Shown: positions 1 through 5,580 of the stretch, piece by piece
How positions within the stretch are numbered: position 1 is the stretch's first letter
Layout: the number at the start of each line of letters is the position of its first letter
From: Treponema sp.
GTDB lineage: Bacteria > Spirochaetota > Spirochaetia > Treponematales > Treponemataceae
Direction: 5' to 3'
Assembly: GCA_003455655.1 (NCBI GenBank)
Contig: DMQP01000098.1
Span: forward strand, 1 to 7,126
Length of the DNA stretch: 7,126 bases
Notes under the pieces: model-generated
Seen by the model: only the letters and a program-made list of their open reading frames with translations
Databases searched by the model: none
What the model was told of the DNA's origin: nothing
Position numbers and translations under genes: made by a program

Positions 1-32
1 CGCACAAAGTGCTTGTTGTAGCGGTAAAAGAA

Positions 33-63
33 ATGGCACGGTGCTAAGAAATTGATGGCACGG
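33..63. repeat. 9-bp direct repeat, ATGGCACGG x2
   Basis: ATGGCACGG occurs at 33-41 and again at 55-63. The copies start 22 bp apart, about two helical turns. Both sit at the left edge of the GC-rich tract, far (about 185 bp) from the start of the GH5 gene. The repeat could be a binding site pair, an internal duplication of a dispersed repeat element, or chance. The sequence alone does not decide. Confidence 0.4.
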
Positions 64-160
64 AGGGGGAAAGGTGACGCCGGAACATCTGCAAGGAGCG
101 TAGCGACTGAAGCCGTGACGGTGGCGCATTTACACCGGGAGTGACCGTAGTTTTGCAGAA
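61..160. repeat. GC-rich element with nested inverted repeats
   Basis: This tract stands out from its AT-rich surroundings (56 of 90 bases G or C at 61-150). It has an outer inverted repeat, TCTGCAA at 88-94 against TTGCAGA at 153-159, which two G-U pairs would extend in RNA. Nested inside are ACGGT (118-122) against ACCGT (144-148), or alternatively CGGTG (119-123) against CACCG (133-137). GTGAC also recurs at 115-119 (as CGTGAC), at 74-78 and at 141-145. No match to tRNA, tmRNA, SRP RNA or RNase P RNA signatures was seen. It may be a dispersed intergenic repeat or a structured RNA; I cannot tell which. Confidence 0.4.
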
Positions 161-211
161 GAGTTGAGCACTTGTTTTATTCACCATTTAGATTGCATTT
201 TCTTTTGAGGG

Positions 212-240
212 TGGTATTTTTTTTTGTCTCATGGTATACT
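212..240 (+). promoter_or_regulatory. Candidate tandem extended -10 promoter for the GH5 gene
   Basis: Two extended -10 elements lie 20 bp apart: TGG-TATTTT at 212-220 and TGG-TATACT at 232-240. The second is the better hexamer (5 of 6 to TATAAT) but has no recognisable -35 at 16-18 bp. The first has a weak -35, TTGCAT at 193-198 with a 16-bp spacer. A run of nine T (217-225) separates them. Initiation from the downstream element would fall about 6-8 bases past 240, on the ATG at 248, so that transcript would be leaderless. No start site can be proven from sequence. Confidence 0.4.
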
Positions 241-247
241 TTAAGTG

Positions 248-1258
248 ATGCGTAATAAAATAAAATTTTTACTAATTTCATTGCTTAGTGCCTGTGCATT
301 CCTTTCCTGCTCTGTTACTGCTATCAAAGACGGAAGAGCACGACCTTCAAACAGCGGAAACCTTCAAGTTGTGAAAGGGAAACTATGCGACCAAGACGGA
401 CAACCTGTTATGCTGCGTGGCATAAGTACTCAGAGCATTCTTATTAGCGAACCGCTTTTAAATGAACAACTGTTTAAAGAAATGTCTCGCGATGACGGCA
501 TGAACATTATTCGACTTGCCATGTACACTTCCGGAGTTGGCATTACCGGTTACTGTACTAAAGGAGACAAAGAGCGCCACAAAAAAGATATTTTCGATGC
601 TGTAGAAAACGCAAAGAAAAACGACATGTATGCAATCATTGACTGGCACATTTTAGGAGACGGAGATCCTAACATATTCATTGAAGAATCAAAAATTTTC
701 TTTGATGAAATGTCTAAAAAATTCTGTTCCTACAACAATGTTCTTTATGAAATTTGTAATGAACCCAACGGTGTTGAATGGCCAGCAGTTAAAAGTTATG
801 CCGAACAAATTATTCCCATTATTCGCAAAAACGATCCAGACTCTGTTATCATTGTAGGAAACCCTGACTGGTCAAAAGATTTGGAAAGCGTTGCAGAAGA
901 TCAACTTGATTTTGAAAACATTCTGTACACCCTGCACTTTTATGCAGCAAGTCACAAAGAAGAATTCCGCGAAATGACAAAAAAAGTAAGTCAAGCAGGT
1001 CTTCCCATTTTTGTAACTGAATACAGCATTACTGCTTCAAGCGGTGGACTTCCCCGTGATATAGAAAGTGCAGACGAATGGATTAGTCTACTTGAAGAAG
1101 AAAACATTTCTTACTGCTTGTGGGCATTGGCTAAAGTTCCCGAGGCATGTTCAATCATTAGACACGATGTTCATAAGAACTACGGATTTGTCGAAGACGA
1201 TTACACTCCCACAGGAAAATGGCTTATGGAAACACTCAAAAGCCACAACAGTCGTTAA
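248..1258 (+). CDS. GH5 family endoglucanase (cellulase), lipoprotein
   Basis: Glycoside hydrolase family 5, most like the compact bacterial endoglucanases (GH5_2 type), expected to cut internal beta-1,4 links in cellulose or related glucans at the cell surface or in the periplasm. Numbering counts from a GTG at 245; the ATG at 248 gives the same protein one residue shorter. Residues 1-22 are a lipoprotein signal with two possible lipoboxes, LSAC (Cys17) and FLSC (Cys22). Family landmarks run in order: LRGIS (57-61), the Arg of NIIRLAMY (R90), IDWH (132-135), the acid/base Glu of NEP (E173), LHFYAA (230-235) and the nucleophile Glu of VTEY (E259), with a Trp at 293. All catalytic-site residues I can place are present. 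There is no carbohydrate-binding module or linker. No Shine-Dalgarno is visible. Family assignment is firm; the exact glucan substrate is inferred. Confidence 0.9.
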   Translation: MRNKIKFLLISLLSACAFLSCSVTAIKDGRARPSNSGNLQVVKGKLCDQDGQPVMLRGISTQSILISEPLLNEQLFKEMSRDDGMNIIRLAMYTSGVGITGYCTKGDKERHKKDIFDAVENAKKNDMYAIIDWHILGDGDPNIFIEESKIFFDEMSKKFCSYNNVLYEICNEPNGVEWPAVKSYAEQIIPIIRKNDPDSVIIVGNPDWSKDLESVAEDQLDFENILYTLHFYAASHKEEFREMTKKVSQAGLPIFVTEYSITASSGGLPRDIESADEWISLLEEENISYCLWALAKVPEACSIIRHDVHKNYGFVEDDYTPTGKWLMETLKSHNSR

Positions 1259-1276
1259 AAAGAATTAAAACAATTC
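1257..1276 (-). terminator. Weak candidate terminator at the end of the - strand cluster
   Basis: Read on the - strand, GAATT-GTTTT-AATTC (1276-1262) could form a 5-bp hairpin, followed directly by five T (1261-1257). The stem contains one G-C pair, so it would be weak for intrinsic termination. It overlaps the last codons and the stop of the glucosaminidase gene and lies against the stop of the convergent GH5 gene. Nothing stronger is visible between the two genes. Confidence 0.2.
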
Positions 1277-1849
1277 AAGGCGTGACAGAAGTGCATCAAG
1301 TTTAACTCCGTACTGTCTGTCACTTGCCCATGTTCCTGCCAGTTCAAAAACACTTGGTGCTTTTCCCCGCGGATTAACCCACTTGTAGCGATTATCAATA
1401 AGTTCATGTACAAGCACTTTATCTGCTGTGGTTGCGTAAGCGTGCAAGTGTTGAATGTGTGCGCGAACTCCTAACTGTTCTGTGGCAAAACGTTCTCCAG
1501 GATGATCTGCATCTATTGAACCCAAACCGCAGTAATTGTGCATGTCTGGAGTAACTAATCCGCCAAAACGCAAAAAGCCTGTTTCAAGACACATCTGAAC
1601 AAAAGCACAATCGCTATTTATGCCTTCATCTTTAGCTTCACTTACATAGTAGCGAGCAAGACGCATAACTTGTTCACTGTTTGCTTCAGGATTATTTGCC
1701 ATAAAAAAAGCATGCAGTTGTGACGCATTTTTTACCGCTTGTGCCGTCAACGAACGAGACACTGGTTTGGTGCGAAGTCCAAAGCTAAGACATCCTGCAA
1801 AAAGAAGTGAAAGCAAAAATGCACTAAAGACACAAAGTAATTTACGCAT
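1265..1849 (-). CDS. Glucosaminidase (GH73-like) lipoprotein
   Basis: Predicted peptidoglycan hydrolase of the mannosyl-glycoprotein endo-beta-N-acetylglucosaminidase (Glucosaminidase, GH73) family, which cleaves glycan strands next to N-acetylglucosamine. The 194-residue protein starts with a lipoprotein signal ending in FAGC (Cys20), so it should be membrane-anchored and face the periplasm or surface. The domain covers about residues 55-190. Landmarks are FVQMCLETGFLRFGG with the presumed catalytic Glu89, NYCGLGS (105-111), a LGVRAHIQHLHAYA helix (126-139) and WASDRQYG near the end (W174, Y180). The layout resembles the glucosaminidase domains seen at the ends of clostridial wall hydrolases, here as a stand-alone unit without wall-binding repeats. 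Its ATG shares one base with the stop of the upstream UMP kinase gene (TAATG) and has no clear Shine-Dalgarno, so translation is probably coupled. Family call is good; activity is inferred. Confidence 0.82.
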   Translation of the reverse strand: MRKLLCVFSAFLLSLLFAGCLSFGLRTKPVSRSLTAQAVKNASQLHAFFMANNPEANSEQVMRLARYYVSEAKDEGINSDCAFVQMCLETGFLRFGGLVTPDMHNYCGLGSIDADHPGERFATEQLGVRAHIQHLHAYATTADKVLVHELIDNRYKWVNPRGKAPSVFELAGTWASDRQYGVKLDALLSRLELF

Positions 1850-2580
1850 TATTTTATTGTTGAACCTATGTAGTTTGAACCGTCAAGAATTGCACGAATG
1901 TTTTCAATGTTTTTACCAGCGGCACAAATAACGGTTAATCCTAATTCAGAAGCTTTTTTACTTGCAATAGGATCGAAAGGACAGTTCTTTCCGGGAACCC
2001 ATTCATCGCCTACCATTTTGCGGAAGTCTGCCCAGCTAATAGTGTCTATGGGTTTGGCATCAGGATTTTTACGAGGATCGTCTGTGTAAACTTTTTCAAT
2101 GTTTGAAAGATTTACAACAGTGTCTGCTTCAAAGCGTTCTGCTAAAAGCACTGCATCGTTGTCTGTAGAAAAACCAGGTTTCCATCCTGCTGCAACAAGA
2201 ATGCGACCAGTAAAATCACTTACTGAAGTGGGATCAATAACAACATCTTGTTTACACAAAGGACCAAAAACTGTTTTTAAAATCTGAGCATTAAGTCGTG
2301 TTGCGGTAATGCCTATCCAGTCACAGGCATAATCTTTTGCACTTTCATCTGGGAAAGCACATGCTTTTTTTTGCGCATCGGTAAAAGTTTCTGCAACAGA
2401 ACGATATGCATTCTGATACACACGAGCTGGAGCTCCACCACCGGCAACAAGAATAAGTCGTGCGTCAGGATTTTTTTCAAGCCACTGACAAATCATATTT
2501 GAAAATTCAGCAAGAAATTTTACATCTGGTTCTGACGGAGCAATAATGGAACCTCCGACACTCAATACTTTTGTAATCAT
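1849..2580 (-). CDS. pyrH: UMP kinase (uridylate kinase), archaeal-type
   Basis: Amino-acid-kinase fold enzyme expected to phosphorylate UMP to UDP with ATP in the cytoplasm, a step of pyrimidine nucleotide synthesis. The 243 residues show VLSVGGSIIAP (5-15) in place of the lysine-containing loop of typical bacterial PyrH, AGGG (46-49), DWIGITATRLNA (87-98), the STDNDAV nucleotide segment (138-144), NLSNIEKVYTDDPRKNPDAK (157-176) and CPFDPIA (200-206). This pattern fits the shorter archaeal-type UMP kinases better than the enterobacterial form. The ATG at 2580 is chosen because a perfect GGAGG (2590-2586) lies 5 bases upstream. A TTG 12 bases further up overlaps that site and is unlikely. The gene begins 18 bp after the transglutaminase-like gene and overlaps the glucosaminidase gene by one base. 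The role is well supported; a different substrate within the superfamily cannot be excluded. Confidence 0.82.
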   Translation of the reverse strand: MITKVLSVGGSIIAPSEPDVKFLAEFSNMICQWLEKNPDARLILVAGGGAPARVYQNAYRSVAETFTDAQKKACAFPDESAKDYACDWIGITATRLNAQILKTVFGPLCKQDVVIDPTSVSDFTGRILVAAGWKPGFSTDNDAVLLAERFEADTVVNLSNIEKVYTDDPRKNPDAKPIDTISWADFRKMVGDEWVPGKNCPFDPIASKKASELGLTVICAAGKNIENIRAILDGSNYIGSTIK

Positions 2581-2585
2581 ATATT

Positions 2586-2590
2586 CCTCC
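2586..2590 (-). promoter_or_regulatory. Ribosome binding site deciding the pyrH start
   Basis: GGAGG on the - strand, 5 bases before the ATG at 2580-2578. It settles the start: an in-frame TTG at 2592-2590 would include part of this site and would add four residues absent from the family. Confidence 0.8.
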
Positions 2591-2598
2591 AAAAACGA

Positions 2599-4281
2599 TT
2601 AGTAAATTCCTTTAACAATAGGATTAGTCCACAGTGAACTATAACTTGCTGTTCCACTGCTTGCTTCTTCCCAAATTGACTGTAAGGCATAGGTTCGCGG
2701 ACGATAGACTGTTTTTCCGTTTGGTTCGGAAGTGCGTATTTGTGTCCATCCTCTACTGAATGCAACATGCTGACTGTCTAAGTTACCCCAATAGTATGCG
2801 GGAACACTATCTACTTGTGCAAAGGGTTTATACTGTAAGCCTGCTCCAATAGCAACATCTGCAGGGAACCAACCATATCCTTCAAAGTACAATTCTGCCC
2901 ACCAGTGAGGTCGACAGGTTGAATCACTTTCAATAAGAATACCACCAATCGGAACTGTTGGAACTCCGGCAGCGCGGCACAAGGCAGTAAAGACAATTGC
3001 AAAGTCGTAAGCGTCACCTCGGTATGTTTCAAGCATATCAAGAGGAGACACATTGCCAACACGAAGTTCTTCTTGAATACGGTAATGAGAAAGCATGTAG
3101 TTGTAAATGGTAACAGCTCTGCGGTAACGAGAAGTTTCTTCACCTACAATTTTTTTTAGTAGTTCAGTTATGCGAGGATCGTTTGCAGGTACTAAGGCAT
3201 CGGCAGCTGTATACTTTTGGAACAAGAGTCGAGTTGTATCAGAAAAGCGTGCGGGTATGGCATCTCGTTTAATGTTGTTAGTAACAGTGTAAGTGGTAAC
3301 AACAAAGGTATGAGTGAAGCGTTGTTTTGCAGTTATTGAATTAGGCAGTGCTTTTTTATGAATAATGTTAAAGGGATCATCTGAAATAAGTGCTTCTGGT
3401 GTACAGTCTGTCATTTCTACCGAAGGCTGAGATGCAGAAAGTGGCGGTCGTGGAACATACAGTGTTATTGTTGAACCCTGAGCAGAAACGGCATTTGAAA
3501 TTTCTGCATCTACTTGAAGAACATAGGTGCGTTTTCCAGTAAGACCTTTTTGTCCTGCATTTGTTTCAACCGTAAGTTTTTGTGTTTGACTTATACCCTT
3601 TTCTGTCTGAACATAAACAGAACCAGTCATTGCTCCGTCGGGAACATGAACTCTTATTTCTGTGTCTGTCCACGATTCGTAGTCGAAGTCATAAGTGCTT
3701 GCAGGTATATACTGTGCTTCAGAATTCGTTGCATCTTCTTCACGGCTTGCGGTAAACAAAACCTGCGAGTTACCCCGAGATTCACCAAAGTTGCTGCCTG
3801 TTATGGTAATAGTTTGTCCTATGCTTGCACGCTGAGGTGTAATGGAACGCAAAGAAGGCAGTGTAGTTCTTGGACTGGTATGAGAAGCAATGGGAATACC
3901 AGATGCATTTGCAAAAAAGCCAGGTTTAGAACGCCCCGCAGAAGTTCCAACAATAACAAGACCGTCTTGCACATTTGCAGGAAGCAACACTTTTATTTCT
4001 GTGTCGCTCCAATCAAGATATCCGGAAGAAGTAAGACGAGATCCAGCAATTTCTACGTAAGAAGAATTTCTCGAAGAGCCAAAGTTTTCTCCAGTAATGA
4101 GCATGACATCTCCTGGAGAACCAACAGAAGGATTAACTAAATCTATAACTGGTTTTTTGTTGACAGACATATTGGCAAGAATAATAACTAAAAATCCTAG
4201 CGCAATAATGCTCGCAAATGTCAAAAATCTGACCCATGCAAATCGTCTGAAAATCTCTTTATAAAAACGAAACGGATTCAA
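2599..4281 (-). CDS. Membrane-anchored IPT/TIG and transglutaminase-like protein, catalytic Cys replaced
   Basis: Function unknown. The 560-residue protein has a basic N terminus, a membrane segment at about 19-37, two IPT/TIG immunoglobulin-like domains (about 44-125 and 144-238, each with the P..G..G....I.G.NFG signature), a beta-rich linker to about 345, and a transglutaminase-like domain at about 385-480. Most of it should lie in the periplasm. The core motif reads RGDAYDFA where active members have GxC: Ala424 (codon GCT at 3012-3010) replaces the nucleophile, while His459 (HWWAEL) and Asp475 (WFPAD) remain. Cys435 in ALCRA is the usual non-catalytic position. It is therefore probably a binding or structural domain, not an active enzyme. 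The start is TTG, overlapping the anti-sigma stop by 4 bp (TTGA). An in-frame TGA lies 6 bases upstream, and later starts would cut into the membrane segment, so TTG is the best choice. Coupling suggests a role linked to the sigma/anti-sigma pair. Confidence 0.85.
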   Translation of the reverse strand: MNPFRFYKEIFRRFAWVRFLTFASIIALGFLVIILANMSVNKKPVIDLVNPSVGSPGDVMLITGENFGSSRNSSYVEIAGSRLTSSGYLDWSDTEIKVLLPANVQDGLVIVGTSAGRSKPGFFANASGIPIASHTSPRTTLPSLRSITPQRASIGQTITITGSNFGESRGNSQVLFTASREEDATNSEAQYIPASTYDFDYESWTDTEIRVHVPDGAMTGSVYVQTEKGISQTQKLTVETNAGQKGLTGKRTYVLQVDAEISNAVSAQGSTITLYVPRPPLSASQPSVEMTDCTPEALISDDPFNIIHKKALPNSITAKQRFTHTFVVTTYTVTNNIKRDAIPARFSDTTRLLFQKYTAADALVPANDPRITELLKKIVGEETSRYRRAVTIYNYMLSHYRIQEELRVGNVSPLDMLETYRGDAYDFAIVFTALCRAAGVPTVPIGGILIESDSTCRPHWWAELYFEGYGWFPADVAIGAGLQYKPFAQVDSVPAYYWGNLDSQHVAFSRGWTQIRTSEPNGKTVYRPRTYALQSIWEEASSGTASYSSLWTNPIVKGIY

Positions 4282-5009
4282 TTTTCACTGCCCATCTTTA
4301 CCACAATGTTACCAAGGGGAACAGTAACTGTAAAGGTAAAGCCCGAAATAGTTTCCTGTACTTGAGGCTGTTCAACCGTCACTACTGGGGCAAAAACATC
4401 GTAACTTGCAAGGGATTCGCGCACTGCTTGTGTACTTCCCAAACCCTCTGTTTGGTCAACAAAAATAATTTGTGTATTGCCCAAGTTTGCAGCAGGAATA
4501 TCACTTGCGTTTACAGGAGTTGCAACAGAAGTGTCGCTGGTTAAAAGCGGAGACATACTGGTTGTAAGTTCTGCGGGAGACTGAATCTGAGTGCGGGCAA
4601 CAGGTGCAAAATTAGTTGTTTGAACCGGCTGCTGTTTTGCAGAACGAACAGGGAAAATCAACATAACTGCGGCTGCAGCGGCGGCACCTGCAAGAGCACC
4701 CGTAAAGCGTGAAGAATTGCGCAGTTTAACCACATTATCTGAGAATGAAGATTTTTTAGAAAGAGAAAGTGTCTTACTATATGAAAGTTTTGTCTGTAAG
4801 CGTTCAAAACTCGCATCTATCTGAGCCTGACTGGGCGTATGTGCCTGTGCGTCTTTTGCAAAAAGAGTGTGTAAAGCCTTTAGACGGTCAAGCTGAGCCT
4901 TGCAGTTAGGGCAAGATGCAATGTGTGCTTCGTATTCTGCAATGTAAGCAGAAGGAAGTTCGCCATCGAGATAGAGTGAGTGAATATCTTTTTCAGGGCA
5001 GGTAGACAT
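4278..5009 (-). CDS. Zinc-finger (ZAS/zf-HC2) transmembrane anti-sigma factor
   Basis: Predicted membrane anti-sigma factor that holds the ECF sigma factor encoded just upstream. The N-terminal 45 residues match the zinc-binding anti-sigma domain: Cys4, the LYLDGELP turn (12-19) and His29-x3-Cys33-x2-Cys36. A flexible cytoplasmic stretch with coiled-coil character (about 37-100) leads to one membrane helix (about 102-121, Ala-rich then hydrophobic). A 120-residue, Ser/Thr/Pro/Gln-rich C-terminal part should lie in the periplasm and ends in a beta-prone segment; I recognise no domain in it. The ATG has a good AGGAG 6 bases upstream (5020-5016), inside the end of the sigma gene, and the two reading frames overlap by 17 bp. 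The Cys/His cluster could make it redox- or zinc-responsive as in RsrA, and regulated proteolysis is the other common release route. Neither is shown by the sequence. Orthology to T. pallidum TP0093 is a suggestion from gene order. Confidence 0.85.
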   Translation of the reverse strand: MSTCPEKDIHSLYLDGELPSAYIAEYEAHIASCPNCKAQLDRLKALHTLFAKDAQAHTPSQAQIDASFERLQTKLSYSKTLSLSKKSSFSDNVVKLRNSSRFTGALAGAAAAAAVMLIFPVRSAKQQPVQTTNFAPVARTQIQSPAELTTSMSPLLTSDTSVATPVNASDIPAANLGNTQIIFVDQTEGLGSTQAVRESLASYDVFAPVVTVEQPQVQETISGFTFTVTVPLGNIVVKMGSEN

Positions 5010-5544
5010 CTTCTTCTCCTATCAGTTTAGATAACTGTTCCCTTGCACGGAATACACGGACTTTTACATTTCCTTCCGTTATGCCGAGCACTTTACCGAT
5101 TTCGCGGTAATTCATTTCACCATACTCGCGCAATACCAGTACTTCCTTTAGTTTTGCGGGCAGCTGATCCAGTGCTTCACGGGCTTTTTCTATGGCTTCA
5201 TCCTTCAAGAGGTCTGTTTCGCCACTGTCCATGTGCTGTCTGCCCTCATACAAAGCCTTGTGATAGGCCTTTGCCTCACGCAACTTACGCTTGGCATAGT
5301 TAAGGGATGCATTTTTTACTACGCGAATAAGCCAGTATTTAACATCATCGATTGAAGGAAAAACAAGTGCCTTTTCATTCGCTTTAATGAGTGAATCGTG
5401 CACTAAATCTTCGGCTGCTTCTTCGTCGTTTACAACTCTGTAAGCAACCTTAAAAAGCAGCTCATACGTGGCGTTATATACTGTCCTAAAGTCCTGCGGA
5501 TTATCGCAATGTATCTCTGCAGAACCTTCTCTATTATCTAACAC
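4993..5544 (-). CDS. ECF (sigma-24/RpoE-type) RNA polymerase sigma factor
   Basis: Extracytoplasmic-function sigma factor of 183 residues, which directs RNA polymerase to a stress or envelope regulon when not bound by its anti-sigma. Sigma region 2 spans about 18-92, with DEEAAEDLVHDSLIKA (40-55) and the WLIRVVKNASLNYAKRK segment (71-87) that recognises and melts the -10. Region 4 spans about 120-176, ending in a clear helix-turn-helix (MNYREIGKVLGITEGNVKVR, 144-163). The start is GTG at 5544, supported by AGGGG 6 bases upstream (5555-5551). It follows cysS by 36 bp and overlaps the anti-sigma gene by 17 bp, the usual arrangement for a cognate pair. It probably corresponds to the gene called rpoE (TP0092) in T. 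pallidum, which from memory also sits beside cysS. No convincing ECF-type autoregulatory promoter was found in the 36-bp gap. Confidence 0.92.
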   Translation of the reverse strand: MLDNREGSAEIHCDNPQDFRTVYNATYELLFKVAYRVVNDEEAAEDLVHDSLIKANEKALVFPSIDDVKYWLIRVVKNASLNYAKRKLREAKAYHKALYEGRQHMDSGETDLLKDEAIEKAREALDQLPAKLKEVLVLREYGEMNYREIGKVLGITEGNVKVRVFRAREQLSKLIGEEDVYLP

Positions 5545-5550
5545 GGTTAT

Positions 5551-5555
5551 CCCCT
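5551..5555 (-). promoter_or_regulatory. Ribosome binding site supporting the GTG start of the sigma gene
   Basis: AGGGG on the - strand, 6 bases before the GTG at 5544-5542. No ATG lies nearby in frame before the conserved part of region 2, so this site decides the non-ATG start. Confidence 0.65.
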
Positions 5556-5580
5556 ATAAGTTACAAGCTTTCGCTCTGTT

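Larger units (their letters stand above)
1..247. other. Non-coding region upstream of the GH5 gene
   Basis: No gene can be supported in this stretch. It has two compositionally different halves. Roughly 30-160 is GC-rich (61-150 is 62% G+C by hand count) and carries short direct and inverted repeats. Positions 171-240 are about 30% G+C and hold candidate promoter elements for the gene starting at 248. The first 47 bases could be the very end of a + strand gene entering from the left (14 codons ending in TAA at 45-47), but that is too short to judge. Confidence 0.6.

Noticed and set aside
3..47. Possible C terminus of a + strand gene entering from the left (14 codons ending HKVLVVAVKEMARC)
   Set aside because: Plausible in composition but far too short to identify or distinguish from chance.
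1..129. 43-codon - strand frame running off the left edge
   Set aside because: The product is rich in Cys, Pro and His with no motif, and there is no ribosome binding site before the ATG at 129.
55..144. 29-codon frame from ATG at 55 to TGA at 142-144
   Set aside because: It follows the GC-rich repeat element, lacks a ribosome binding site, and its Ala/Arg/Val/Thr-rich product is what such DNA gives in any open frame.
7..173. 7-bp inverted repeat AAGTGCT (7-13) / AGCACTT (167-173) as element ends
   Set aside because: A 7-bp match across about 150 bp is expected by chance, and there is no target duplication or transposase.
217..225. T run as an intrinsic terminator for an upstream gene
   Set aside because: No GC-rich hairpin directly precedes it.
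2811..3143. 110-codon open frame on the - strand inside the transglutaminase-like gene
   Set aside because: It is out of frame within a real domain and has no motif, ribosome binding site or compositional support.
3514..4140. 208-codon open frame on the + strand
   Set aside because: It lies wholly antisense to the well-supported IPT/transglutaminase gene, and its product is rich in Cys, Arg and Ser with no recognisable motif, as expected of a shadow frame.
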